This document shows, in pieces, positions 1-6,155 of a DNA stretch of 10,232 nucleotides. Position numbers and translations under genes: made by a program. The notes under the pieces are model-generated. The model made no database searches. It saw only the letters and a list, made by a program, of their open reading frames with translations, and was not told the DNA's origin. Within the stretch, counting starts at the first letter, position 1. Each line of letters opens with the position of its first letter. The DNA is from Fidelibacterota bacterium 46_43 (GTDB lineage Bacteria > Fidelibacterota > Fidelibacteria > Fidelibacterales > Fidelibacteraceae), in the NCBI GenBank assembly GCA_001509335.1, contig LGGY01000155.1, positions 1 to 10,232 on the forward strand. The letters are read 5' to 3'.

Positions 1-3000
1 TGTACATCAAATTCATGGATAGTCGCTTTTTGATGGGCATCGATACATTCAATCCGGAATGTATTCATACCCCGCTCGCTGTTCCGGGGTTTCCAGGTGA
101 TTAACCCCGTCTGTTCGTTCAATTCGGCCCACCGGGGCATCTTGACGGCTTTATAACGGACTTTGTCACCATTCAAATCCTCAGCTGTGATCTGATAGGA
201 ATAATCATATCCTGTCAGAGCCACCAGGATAGGTTTGGATGTGATTTCTGGCGGAATGTTGACAAACACCTTAAAGGACTGGCGGTCTGTCTGATATCCG
301 TCACTGACTTCGATCTCAACAGGCCAGAATCCCTTCTGACTGATATCCGGTGACCACATTATGGTTTTGGTGGAAGGATATAGCTTTACCCCTTTAGGTG
401 CGGAGACCAGGCGGAGTTCCATCTCCTGTTCGGCGTTCAAATCTTCAATTTCAACGGTATACTGCCATACATCCCCGTGATGGACAATGTTTTCTGGGAC
501 GGATACGATATGTGGTGGACTGTTCACGTAGACCTGAAACGTGAGGGTATCCGTAACAATGGCATCGGTTGCACAGACTGTCACGGGATATGTTCCGAAC
601 TGAAAGGATTTTGGTGTCCACCGGATTTCTCCCCCGGTACTGACACTGAGCCCTTCCGGTCCCTCAATCAGGACAAATTCCACCGTTTTATCCCGCCAGA
701 TTTTGTGAAGGGGCAGATATTCCACCGGTTTCCCCAGGATTCCTGCAAAAATTTCCCGCAGAGATATTTTTTCTGCATATTCTGGGTTCACTTCCACAAA
801 AAGATCAGGTCCTGCATGGTACAGATGCCGGACCGCCGGACGGACATCCACCGTTTCCGTGTCTTTCTGACTCGCCAGCATCACCGGCACCGATTGCCTG
901 CGCAGAAAGGTTTTTATCTGACGTTCTATCTGGGAAAATTCATCTTCATGTTCCACCTGGATGCGATACAAATGGGTGGCATTCTTGTCTTCGTATTGCA
1001 GGGGATATACCCACAGGCTGTCTGTAAACGCCACAGGTGACTGAGGTGGGATTATCCGGACCGGGTCATTCACATACAACATCATCCGGATAGAATCGGC
1101 AGCGAACCCGTCATGGGCGATGACTGTCAATTGATGATAATCGTAATCGTCTTCACCGACACTCCACACAACACGCCCCAGACTGTCCACATGTGCCGGG
1201 GGGGATTGCCTGCCGATGGAAAAGCGGATGCGGGCGTCAGAATTTTTATCTTCCACCCTGCATGTGTATCCAAATATATCTCCGGGCATGAGAATTTTAT
1301 CCTCAGGCTCGGATACAATCTTCGGCGGGCTGTTGACGTACAGTTGTAAACGCTGCACATCCGATGACAAATCATCACTGGCAGTCACAACAACCTGATG
1401 GCTGTCCAGCTGGCTTATATCCGGCACCCATTTAATAAGCCCCCCTGGGGATATTTCCATTCCCTTTGGAGCGTTGTCATCCAGGGTAAACCGGACACTT
1501 TTTACCTGACGCACGGTGTAACGGGGCAGATTTTGTACCGGACACTCCAGGCATCCTGCCAGAATTTCTCCCAAGGTTATCTTTTCCTTTTCCTCCTTCC
1601 CCGTCAGGGTTACCAGCAGGTTTTTTCCATAGTAAGTGATGTTTTCTATCACCGGACGGACATTTACATAACGATCCGGTTCTCCTTCACGCGCCACCGG
1701 AAGTGCTTCCCTGGATAAAATTTGCTCCGGCTTTATGGAAACAGGTCTTTCAAAAGTAAATTCGTACAGGTTGGCATGATTCCGGTCCTGAACAGCTACC
1801 GGGTAAACCCAGGGTTTCTGAACCGGTAAAACCACAGAGGTGGGAGAAGAGACAATCTTCACCGGATCATTGACATAAATCATAAAACGGGCTGAATCGA
1901 TGGAAAAACCATCTGTCACCCTGACTGTTGCAATGTTTTCATCCAGGTTATCCATCCCGGGAGTCCAGTGTACCGTGCCCTTTTCCGTGATGAACCCGTT
2001 TTTGAGTCCTTCCAATTCAAATTGAAATTCGGGATTTGAATTATTGTCACGGAGTTCCACCTGGAAAGAAAAGGCTTTGTTCACCGGGGTTGTTAAAAGC
2101 CGTTCCCTGTTCACGATTTTTACCGGATCGTTTACATAGACGGACCAGATGGTGTGGCTGGTGTCTTTTTTATTACTGATTGACAGATAAATGGCATGGG
2201 AATCCAGTTGTTCCGGCATGATTTTCCAGGTAATGAGGCCGGTTCTGAGATTGTATACGGCCCCTTCCGGAGCAATCCATTCCAGATTCAAAGAGCCGGG
2301 ATCCAGCTGATCTAATGCGACGGTTCTTGAAAAGATCTCTCCGGGTTCCAGGACAGCGTCAAAAGCCATACGACGATTCCGGACCCGGGTCATGATATCT
2401 GTATCCCGTGTTTCATGGGGAATGATAACCAGGGAATCCCCCAAATCTGTTTTCTTTAGGCCTACATCCTGTGTTGTGGTTTTGCCTGTATCCAAAAGGG
2501 ATTTTAGTTCTTCCAGCATGTTATCCCTGTCTGCCGCCACAAAAATTTCTTCATCGGGTGATGGGGAGCCCAGGGGGCTTAATGTCAATACACGATTCCC
2601 TGCATCTGTCCCGGCGGCAAAGATCCGGTTCTGAGCATGTGCATAGGCATAGCCCTCTGTCGGTTCAAAGGGGATATGCTGCGATCTTCGGAATGTATAC
2701 TGTCCTGTTTCACGGTCCTTTTTAAACACATGGACCGAATCGCGGTAAAAGGTAAAAAGGGAGCGGCCGTCTGTATCCACCCGGGTCAGGGGACCCTTCA
2801 TATCCAAAGGTAAAAAGACAAGCCCTTTTTCCACATCGTTTCTGATCAGGGCACCCCGGTTCTGTTCATTGATGAGTAACACCTCTTCACGGCTTTCCGG
2901 ATAGGGTTTCAGTGTCTTAAACCGGACGGATTCGGCGGGAAAGGCTTTGCCTGCCGTACTTAACCGCGCTTTTTCAATGCTTTTTCCATTCTGAAGGGTT

Positions 3001-3746
3001 ACCAGGGTGAAGTCATAGGACTTATCTGAGATATTTTGCATGGTGAATATGATATCCGCCAGAGGAATTCTATCCCAATATACCACAGAAAAATTGAGTT
3101 TCCCGGCCCCTGACAGGAAAGCTCCAGAACTGATTTCAGAACCCAGGGACCAATCCTCGTTTTGTATGCCCCTGTTTCCTTTTAAAATAAAGATCTTACG
3201 AAGAGAACCACGAAATAAAATGGCCAGTTCGATCTGATCGGCTGTGGTATAATAACCAGGTACGATTTTTTCCGGCTGTGCCCGGGTAAACCGGTCAACC
3301 CTGAGGGATACACGACTTGTAGGTGTATTGGGAAAAGCATCCCCCGTCCATTCAAACACCTGTAGCCACTCTGCCTCATCCATTCCACGGGGAACCACAT
3401 CATTATTCAGAAGAAGGTATATTTCAGGACGACCATTTTCGTTCAGATCGGTTATGGCAAAATCACTGAACATTCCCTGCCGGTTATCGGGATATGCCGT
3501 ACGCCAGATTTCGGTTACCCCGGTTTGCTCGTCCAGACGATAGACGATCAGGGTGGATTTTCCCCTGAACCGGGAAGCCGGTGAGAGTAATACAGCTGTG
3601 ACAAGTGAATGGTCATCACTCAGGCTTTCTATGATTTCCCATTTGTCCACCGAATTGCCATGGATGGGGATTTCCCATATCGGAGAAGCAACAACACCAC
3701 TCGCAAGAGCAAGTGTTAGCAAAAGAACCATCAGGACTTGTTTCAT
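1..3746 (-). CDS. Large secreted protein with Ig/cadherin-like (He_PIG-type) repeats, C-terminus outside window
   Basis: An uninterrupted minus-strand frame runs from an ATG at 3746 to the left window edge, giving 1248 residues with no stop. The N-terminus MKQVLMVLLLTLALASGVVA is a typical Sec signal peptide with likely cleavage after Ala20. Residues about 22-450 match no family I recognise; residues 97-108 hold one FG-GAP-like motif (ITDLNENGRPEI), hinting at beta-propeller or calcium-binding character. From about residue 461 onward at least seven beta-sandwich repeats follow, each ending in YVNDPVKIV, YVNSPPKIV or a variant, with G-x-I-x-W-x-P before the last strands and a V-x-DG motif, as in He_PIG/cadherin-like domains. 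Two repeats are double length. Only a weak purine-rich stretch (TGGAAG) precedes the start. The likely role is a surface or exported adhesin or structural protein; no catalytic motif was seen. The anchoring or secretion signal at the C-terminus is outside the window. Confidence 0.9.
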   Translation of the reverse strand, partial: MKQVLMVLLLTLALASGVVASPIWEIPIHGNSVDKWEIIESLSDDHSLVTAVLLSPASRFRGKSTLIVYRLDEQTGVTEIWRTAYPDNRQGMFSDFAITDLNENGRPEIYLLLNNDVVPRGMDEAEWLQVFEWTGDAFPNTPTSRVSLRVDRFTRAQPEKIVPGYYTTADQIELAILFRGSLRKIFILKGNRGIQNEDWSLGSEISSGAFLSGAGKLNFSVVYWDRIPLADIIFTMQNISDKSYDFTLVTLQNGKSIEKARLSTAGKAFPAESVRFKTLKPYPESREEVLLINEQNRGALIRNDVEKGLVFLPLDMKGPLTRVDTDGRSLFTFYRDSVHVFKKDRETGQYTFRRSQHIPFEPTEGYAYAHAQNRIFAAGTDAGNRVLTLSPLGSPSPDEEIFVAADRDNMLEELKSLLDTGKTTTQDVGLKKTDLGDSLVIIPHETRDTDIMTRVRNRRMAFDAVLEPGEIFSRTVALDQLDPGSLNLEWIAPEGAVYNLRTGLITWKIMPEQLDSHAIYLSISNKKDTSHTIWSVYVNDPVKIVNRERLLTTPVNKAFSFQVELRDNNSNPEFQFELEGLKNGFITEKGTVHWTPGMDNLDENIATVRVTDGFSIDSARFMIYVNDPVKIVSSPTSVVLPVQKPWVYPVAVQDRNHANLYEFTFERPVSIKPEQILSREALPVAREGEPDRYVNVRPVIENITYYGKNLLVTLTGKEEKEKITLGEILAGCLECPVQNLPRYTVRQVKSVRFTLDDNAPKGMEISPGGLIKWVPDISQLDSHQVVVTASDDLSSDVQRLQLYVNSPPKIVSEPEDKILMPGDIFGYTCRVEDKNSDARIRFSIGRQSPPAHVDSLGRVVWSVGEDDYDYHQLTVIAHDGFAADSIRMMLYVNDPVRIIPPQSPVAFTDSLWVYPLQYEDKNATHLYRIQVEHEDEFSQIERQIKTFLRRQSVPVMLASQKDTETVDVRPAVRHLYHAGPDLFVEVNPEYAEKISLREIFAGILGKPVEYLPLHKIWRDKTVEFVLIEGPEGLSVSTGGEIRWTPKSFQFGTYPVTVCATDAIVTDTLTFQVYVNSPPHIVSVPENIVHHGDVWQYTVEIEDLNAEQEMELRLVSAPKGVKLYPSTKTIMWSPDISQKGFWPVEIEVSDGYQTDRQSFKVFVNIPPEITSKPILVALTGYDYSYQITAEDLNGDKVRYKAVKMPRWAELNEQTGLITWKPRNSERGMNTFRIECIDAHQKATIHEFDV
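687..944 (-). other. Extra module inserted in long Ig-like repeat, copy 2
   Basis: Residues about 935-1020 match copy 1 in order and spacing: V-D-V-R-P, a hydrophobic strand (DLFVEV), then I-S-L-R-E-I-F-A-G and a Pro-containing tail before the Ig-like core resumes. The CxxC of copy 1 is absent here (I-L-G-K instead), so those cysteines are not essential to the module. This copy has an additional charged stretch rich in Glu, Gln and Arg at its start. Boundaries are approximate. Confidence 0.55.
1500..1742 (-). other. Extra module inserted in long Ig-like repeat, copy 1
   Basis: Residues about 669-749 of the large secreted protein separate the first strands of an Ig-like repeat from its G-x-I-x-W core. 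The segment contains V-N-V-R-P, then a hydrophobic strand, then I-T-L-G-E-I-L-A-G with a CxxC (Cys732, Cys735). A homologous segment sits in the same place in the next long repeat, so it is a real module rather than drift. I do not recognise the family. Boundaries are approximate and read by eye. Confidence 0.55.
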
Positions 3747-3810
3747 AGGCTTCCACTCAGGTATAGCTTAATGAAGATTGATGTTTAACCGAAATATATT
3801 CAACCTTATC

Positions 3811-3839
3811 AATATAGGCTCACACCCCCTGAAAATCAA
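3811..3839 (-). promoter_or_regulatory. Candidate sigma70-like promoter of the large secreted protein gene
   Basis: On the minus strand TTGATT (3834-3839) is followed after exactly 17 bases by TATATT (3811-3816). Transcription would start near 3804 and give an untranslated leader of about 58 bases before the ATG at 3746. The region is AT-rich, so chance matches are possible, and the promoter consensus of this organism is not known. Confidence 0.4.
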
Positions 3840-4137
3840 GGGAAATCGCGGGCGGTCATAACAATTTATATTGATATATGGCCATCTATCCCGCTAAATT
3901 TAATATTTCCATGAATAACTGATTGGGATGATCCGTGAAAACACCCTGTGATTTCCTGCGATTCCTAAGCAAAGCCCTAATCTTTTTTCCGGTTTCTGCC
4001 TGCCCAAGAGGGGAATGTTTTTGAGGGAGGCATTTCTTACATCCCTTCCATTTTAAATCTTCGTGGAGATGGTTTTCTGAATTTGCCGGATATGTATTTG
4101 CGGGTGAAAAAATTTTTCATGTACGGCACAGGACACC

Positions 4138-4233
4138 TCACTTTTTGCCGGTGTCGCCGCTTTTGTTGAATGGGGTGTGCCTGCCGGACGGCGTTTTGAA
4201 GTGCCGGTAAGGGGAAGTCCCGGACTGAACCAT
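4138..4233 (-). other. Short open frame of 31 codons, possible part of a dispersed repeat
   Basis: The frame begins MVQSGTSPYRHFKTPSGR and ends in K-K before a TGA. It is rich in Ser, Thr, Gly, Pro and Lys, has no hydrophobic core, and has only a distant GGAAA upstream, so it is unlikely to be a translated gene. It overlaps a longer start-less frame on the plus strand, and the sequence differs in base composition from the AT-rich DNA beside it. A conserved non-coding or repeat element explains this at least as well as a gene does. Confidence 0.2.
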
Positions 4234-4324
4234 TTTCGGATTTGTTTCCAACGGGTTTGATGGCGATTTACTACAGGTTATGGCACCTGTTTTACAGATG
4301 ATGGTCTATGTTGGTATGTAAACC

Positions 4325-5110
4325 TTATTTACTTTGGGATTTTTTATGTGAAAACAGCCAGGGGATCAGCTCCGGTTCTTCATACGCCGGTTTCCAGGAA
4401 CCATGTCCCGCATCGTTATATTCTGTATACCTGAATGTGGCACCGGCTTTTTCAAGAGCCAAGGCCATGGAGCGGGATAAATCCACCGGGACAACCCCAT
4501 CATCCGAACTGTGAAAAATCCACACCGGGATATGGGCGATCCGGGGTGCTGTGGATATATCTCCGCCGCCGCAAATGGGAACTCCCGCTGCAAACAAATC
4601 CGGCCAGCGTGCCAGCATGTCCCAGGTGCCAAATCCCCCCATGGACAAACCGGTTACATATATCCGGCCCGGATCAACAGGCAGGCTTTCCGTCAGTGTT
4701 ACGATCAGATCGTGAACCATTTTCAGGGGTTTTGAAGGATTTTCCGGCATGTGGTGGACGGAAGAATCCCAGGCTGCTTCGACCCAGCGACTGCCTTCAG
4801 GGCACTGGGGAGCCAGGACAAAACAAGGGTAGTTGCGGAAATTTTCTGATTTTTGGAACAGGTAGGTTCCGTGAGTTAGCTGCCGGATGTTGTCATTCCC
4901 CCGTTCTCCGGATCCATGTAGAAAGACGACCAGAGGATACAGTTTACCCCGTCGGGGTTTGACCGGTTCCAGTAAGCGGTAGGGCAACGTATCGGTCCCG
5001 GTGATGTATAAATGAGGTGCATATTCGGGAATGGACGGCTCCGACGACCGGATAGATGCACATCCTGCCAGACAAAGCATACAGATCAATAAAATGATGG
5101 GTCCTTTCAC
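4325..5110 (-). CDS. Lipoprotein alpha/beta hydrolase (esterase/dienelactone-hydrolase-like)
   Basis: This is a 261-residue protein translated from a GTG at 5110. The N-terminus has a hydrophobic segment ending in the lipobox L-A-G-C with Cys17, so it is predicted to be lipid-anchored at an envelope membrane. The alpha/beta hydrolase core is complete: oxyanion-loop motif LHGSGERG (residues 64-71), nucleophile Ser156 in G-L-S-M-G-G, acid Asp204 just before the V-V-P-V stretch, and His236 in D-A-G-H-G. This arrangement is typical of the phospholipase/carboxylesterase and 'predicted peptidase' (COG4099-like) group, often found as envelope esterases acting on sugar or aryl esters. The true substrate cannot be read from sequence. 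It lies 15 bp after the amidase gene and is probably co-transcribed with it. Its length is normal for the family. Confidence 0.88.
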   Translation of the reverse strand: MKGPIILLICMLCLAGCASIRSSEPSIPEYAPHLYITGTDTLPYRLLEPVKPRRGKLYPLVVFLHGSGERGNDNIRQLTHGTYLFQKSENFRNYPCFVLAPQCPEGSRWVEAAWDSSVHHMPENPSKPLKMVHDLIVTLTESLPVDPGRIYVTGLSMGGFGTWDMLARWPDLFAAGVPICGGGDISTAPRIAHIPVWIFHSSDDGVVPVDLSRSMALALEKAGATFRYTEYNDAGHGSWKPAYEEPELIPWLFSHKKSQSK

Positions 5111-5115
5111 GGCAT

Positions 5116-5120
5116 CCTCC
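5116..5120 (-). promoter_or_regulatory. Ribosome binding site deciding the GTG start of the lipoprotein hydrolase
   Basis: GGAGG sits five bases before the GTG at 5110. The ATG that overlaps this site is followed at once by CCG TGA, so it cannot be the start. The GTG reading gives a complete lipoprotein signal, which supports it. Confidence 0.8.
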
Positions 5121-5125
5121 TCTCT

Positions 5126-6031
5126 TTATTTCATGGATTGGATGTCCCAGGGTAGGATAATCCGGCCGGGTGTATTCAGCTCCGGATGAATCCGCATCAC
5201 TGCCAACCCGGCATAGCGAGAACTCCCGGCTGTTTTTTTCAGCCAGATTTTCCAGGGGGTTTCAAAGGTGGTCCACCGGCTGTTGGAGGCTTCCCGGATG
5301 AACATTCCCCTCTCATTTTTTATCATGATCAGCATGTGTGCTGAAAAGATATCATCTTTATTGGCAAACAGCAGGGCCAGGATATCCCCGTTTTGAAAAC
5401 GGTCCTCCACTGCATCCAGATCCTTCAGGGGGATATAATCCACCTGGAGGGTCCTGTCCGGTTTGATATAGCGCAGGTCTCGAATCCCCTTATCCCGGAA
5501 AAACGCTTTGTGTGAAATGGTCCGGGTCAGGGTCCGGGTATATTGCCCTCCGACCTTTTTGCTCACGTTGCTCAAAAGCCAGCGGTTTTCCGGCAACCAG
5601 TCTGCCATGGTGTAATGATTTCGTGTCCGCATCCCCATAATACCGTTTTGATATCGGATTTGCTGAAGATTGTTGAAAAAATTATCCCAGCTGTCCGAGA
5701 TGGATAATGCCAGTACATGTTCACAATACACCATGCAGTTGGTGGAATCCAGGTTATACAGGGGCTGATTCTCCAACAACGCCCATTCACCATCTCCTGT
5801 AGCGGTCCAGCTGTAGGGCATTCCCAGAAAAAGGCGGGAATAATAGGCAATTCGGTCTGTAATAGTGGCATCGCCTGAAGCATTCTCCCGAAGCATGGAA
5901 TCGATCCGGGCATGGGAAAAGGTGGATATGACCGCCGTATTTTCCGGGATTTTTCCACCCTGAACCGAAATAAGGGGAAGAGCCAGCAGGATAGACAAGA
6001 ACATGATTTGAATCATTTTTTTATGTGGCAT
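5126..6031 (-). CDS. Secreted DUF1460-type cysteine amidase (N-acetylmuramoyl-L-alanine amidase-like)
   Basis: The start at 6031 gives 301 residues. It is preferred over an upstream ATG at 6070 because GGAGG lies five bases before it and the protein then begins with a classical signal peptide (MPHKKMIQIMFLSILLALPL). Numbered from 6031, the key parts are G-M-P-Y (70-73), S-T-N-C-M-V-Y-C-E with the likely nucleophile Cys99, R-N-H-Y-T-M-A-D-W (137-145) and N-G-D-I-L-A (214-219), then likely catalytic His232 in A-H-M-L-I and E-A-S-N (247-250). This order matches the DUF1460 family, an NlpC/P60-like (papain-like) fold with putative N-acetylmuramoyl-L-alanine amidase members. The residue before the nucleophile is Asn where family members I recall have Asp. 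The protein is exported and probably acts on peptidoglycan or its fragments. It is the first gene of a two-gene unit with the lipoprotein hydrolase. Confidence 0.82.
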   Translation of the reverse strand: MPHKKMIQIMFLSILLALPLISVQGGKIPENTAVISTFSHARIDSMLRENASGDATITDRIAYYSRLFLGMPYSWTATGDGEWALLENQPLYNLDSTNCMVYCEHVLALSISDSWDNFFNNLQQIRYQNGIMGMRTRNHYTMADWLPENRWLLSNVSKKVGGQYTRTLTRTISHKAFFRDKGIRDLRYIKPDRTLQVDYIPLKDLDAVEDRFQNGDILALLFANKDDIFSAHMLIMIKNERGMFIREASNSRWTTFETPWKIWLKKTAGSSRYAGLAVMRIHPELNTPGRIILPWDIQSMK

Positions 6032-6155
6032 GGTTTCCTCCGGTTTGATATAGAAATTAGAATTTTTCACCGGGAAAGTCTATGGAATCTCCGCAGACAT
6101 AGCTGATTAAGAAAAACTCTTCTCTTATGACAAATAAAAATTATACATTCAGATT
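6032..6155. promoter_or_regulatory. Divergent promoter region between amidase and dehydrogenase operons
   Basis: This 124 bp AT-rich gap separates two divergently read gene sets, so both promoters should lie here or in the adjoining gene starts. Facing minus, TATAAT is found at 6140-6145; facing plus, TATACA overlaps it at 6142-6147. Neither has a good -35 hexamer at the usual distance. If the plus-strand box is used, transcription would start at about 6154-6155, almost at the ATG at 6156. No ribosome binding site is visible before that ATG. Confidence 0.35.
6037..6041 (-). promoter_or_regulatory. Ribosome binding site deciding the amidase start
   Basis: GGAGG lies five bases before the ATG at 6031. 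The in-frame ATG at 6070 has no such site and would put 13 polar residues ahead of the signal peptide. Confidence 0.8.

Larger units (their letters stand above)
249..1859 (-). repeat. Tandem higher-order protein repeat: two long+short Ig-like units
   Basis: Within the large secreted protein, residues 630-896 (nt 1059-1859) and 897-1166 (nt 249-1058) have the same two-part layout. Each starts with a long repeat of about 180 residues and ends with a short repeat of 88. The basic/His residue after the V-N-(D/S)-P-(V/P) boundary falls at residues 630, 809, 897, 1079 and 1167, giving spacings of 179, 88, 182 and 88. The two copies are clearly homologous in protein (W-V-Y-P in strand A, V-R-P and I-x-A-G in the insert, Y-V-N-S-P-P at the end) but strongly diverged in DNA, so this is an old duplication rather than a recent one. 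A single short repeat precedes (residues 543-629) and another follows (1167 onward). Confidence 0.75.
3747..4324. other. 578 bp intergenic region without a convincing gene
   Basis: This gap lies between the lipoprotein hydrolase gene and the large secreted protein gene, both on the minus strand. The part nearest the large gene is AT-rich and holds its candidate promoter. Positions about 4108-4260 are GC-richer and open on both strands: a start-less 50-codon plus frame (4108-4257) and a 31-codon minus frame (4138-4233, ATG to TGA) with no good ribosome site. A 15 bp AT-rich palindrome lies at 4105-4119 and a 6 bp stem with 6-base loop at 4273-4290. No clear terminator with a T-run follows the lipoprotein gene on its strand. 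Confidence 0.6.

Noticed and set aside
477..1040. 187-codon plus-strand open frame
   Set aside because: It is antisense to the large secreted protein, whose repeats are clear on the minus strand. Its translation has no recognisable domain and is rich in residues typical of shadow frames.
4105..4119. AT-rich palindrome TGAAAAA-A-TTTTTCA as an operator
   Set aside because: It is far from any gene start and of low complexity, so chance is likely. No second copy was noticed near a promoter.
4273..4290. Hairpin ACAGGT/ACCTGT with a six-base loop as a terminator
   Set aside because: The stem is only 6 bp and the short T-run is on the plus side, where no gene ends. On the minus strand, downstream of the lipoprotein gene, no T-run follows.
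4435..4962. 175-codon plus-strand open frame
   Set aside because: It lies opposite the lipoprotein hydrolase, which has a complete catalytic triad and ribosome site. The plus translation shows no domain.
6032..6070. Upstream ATG (6070) as amidase start
   Set aside because: It has no ribosome site and would put 13 polar residues before an obvious signal peptide. The ATG at 6031 has GGAGG at ideal distance.
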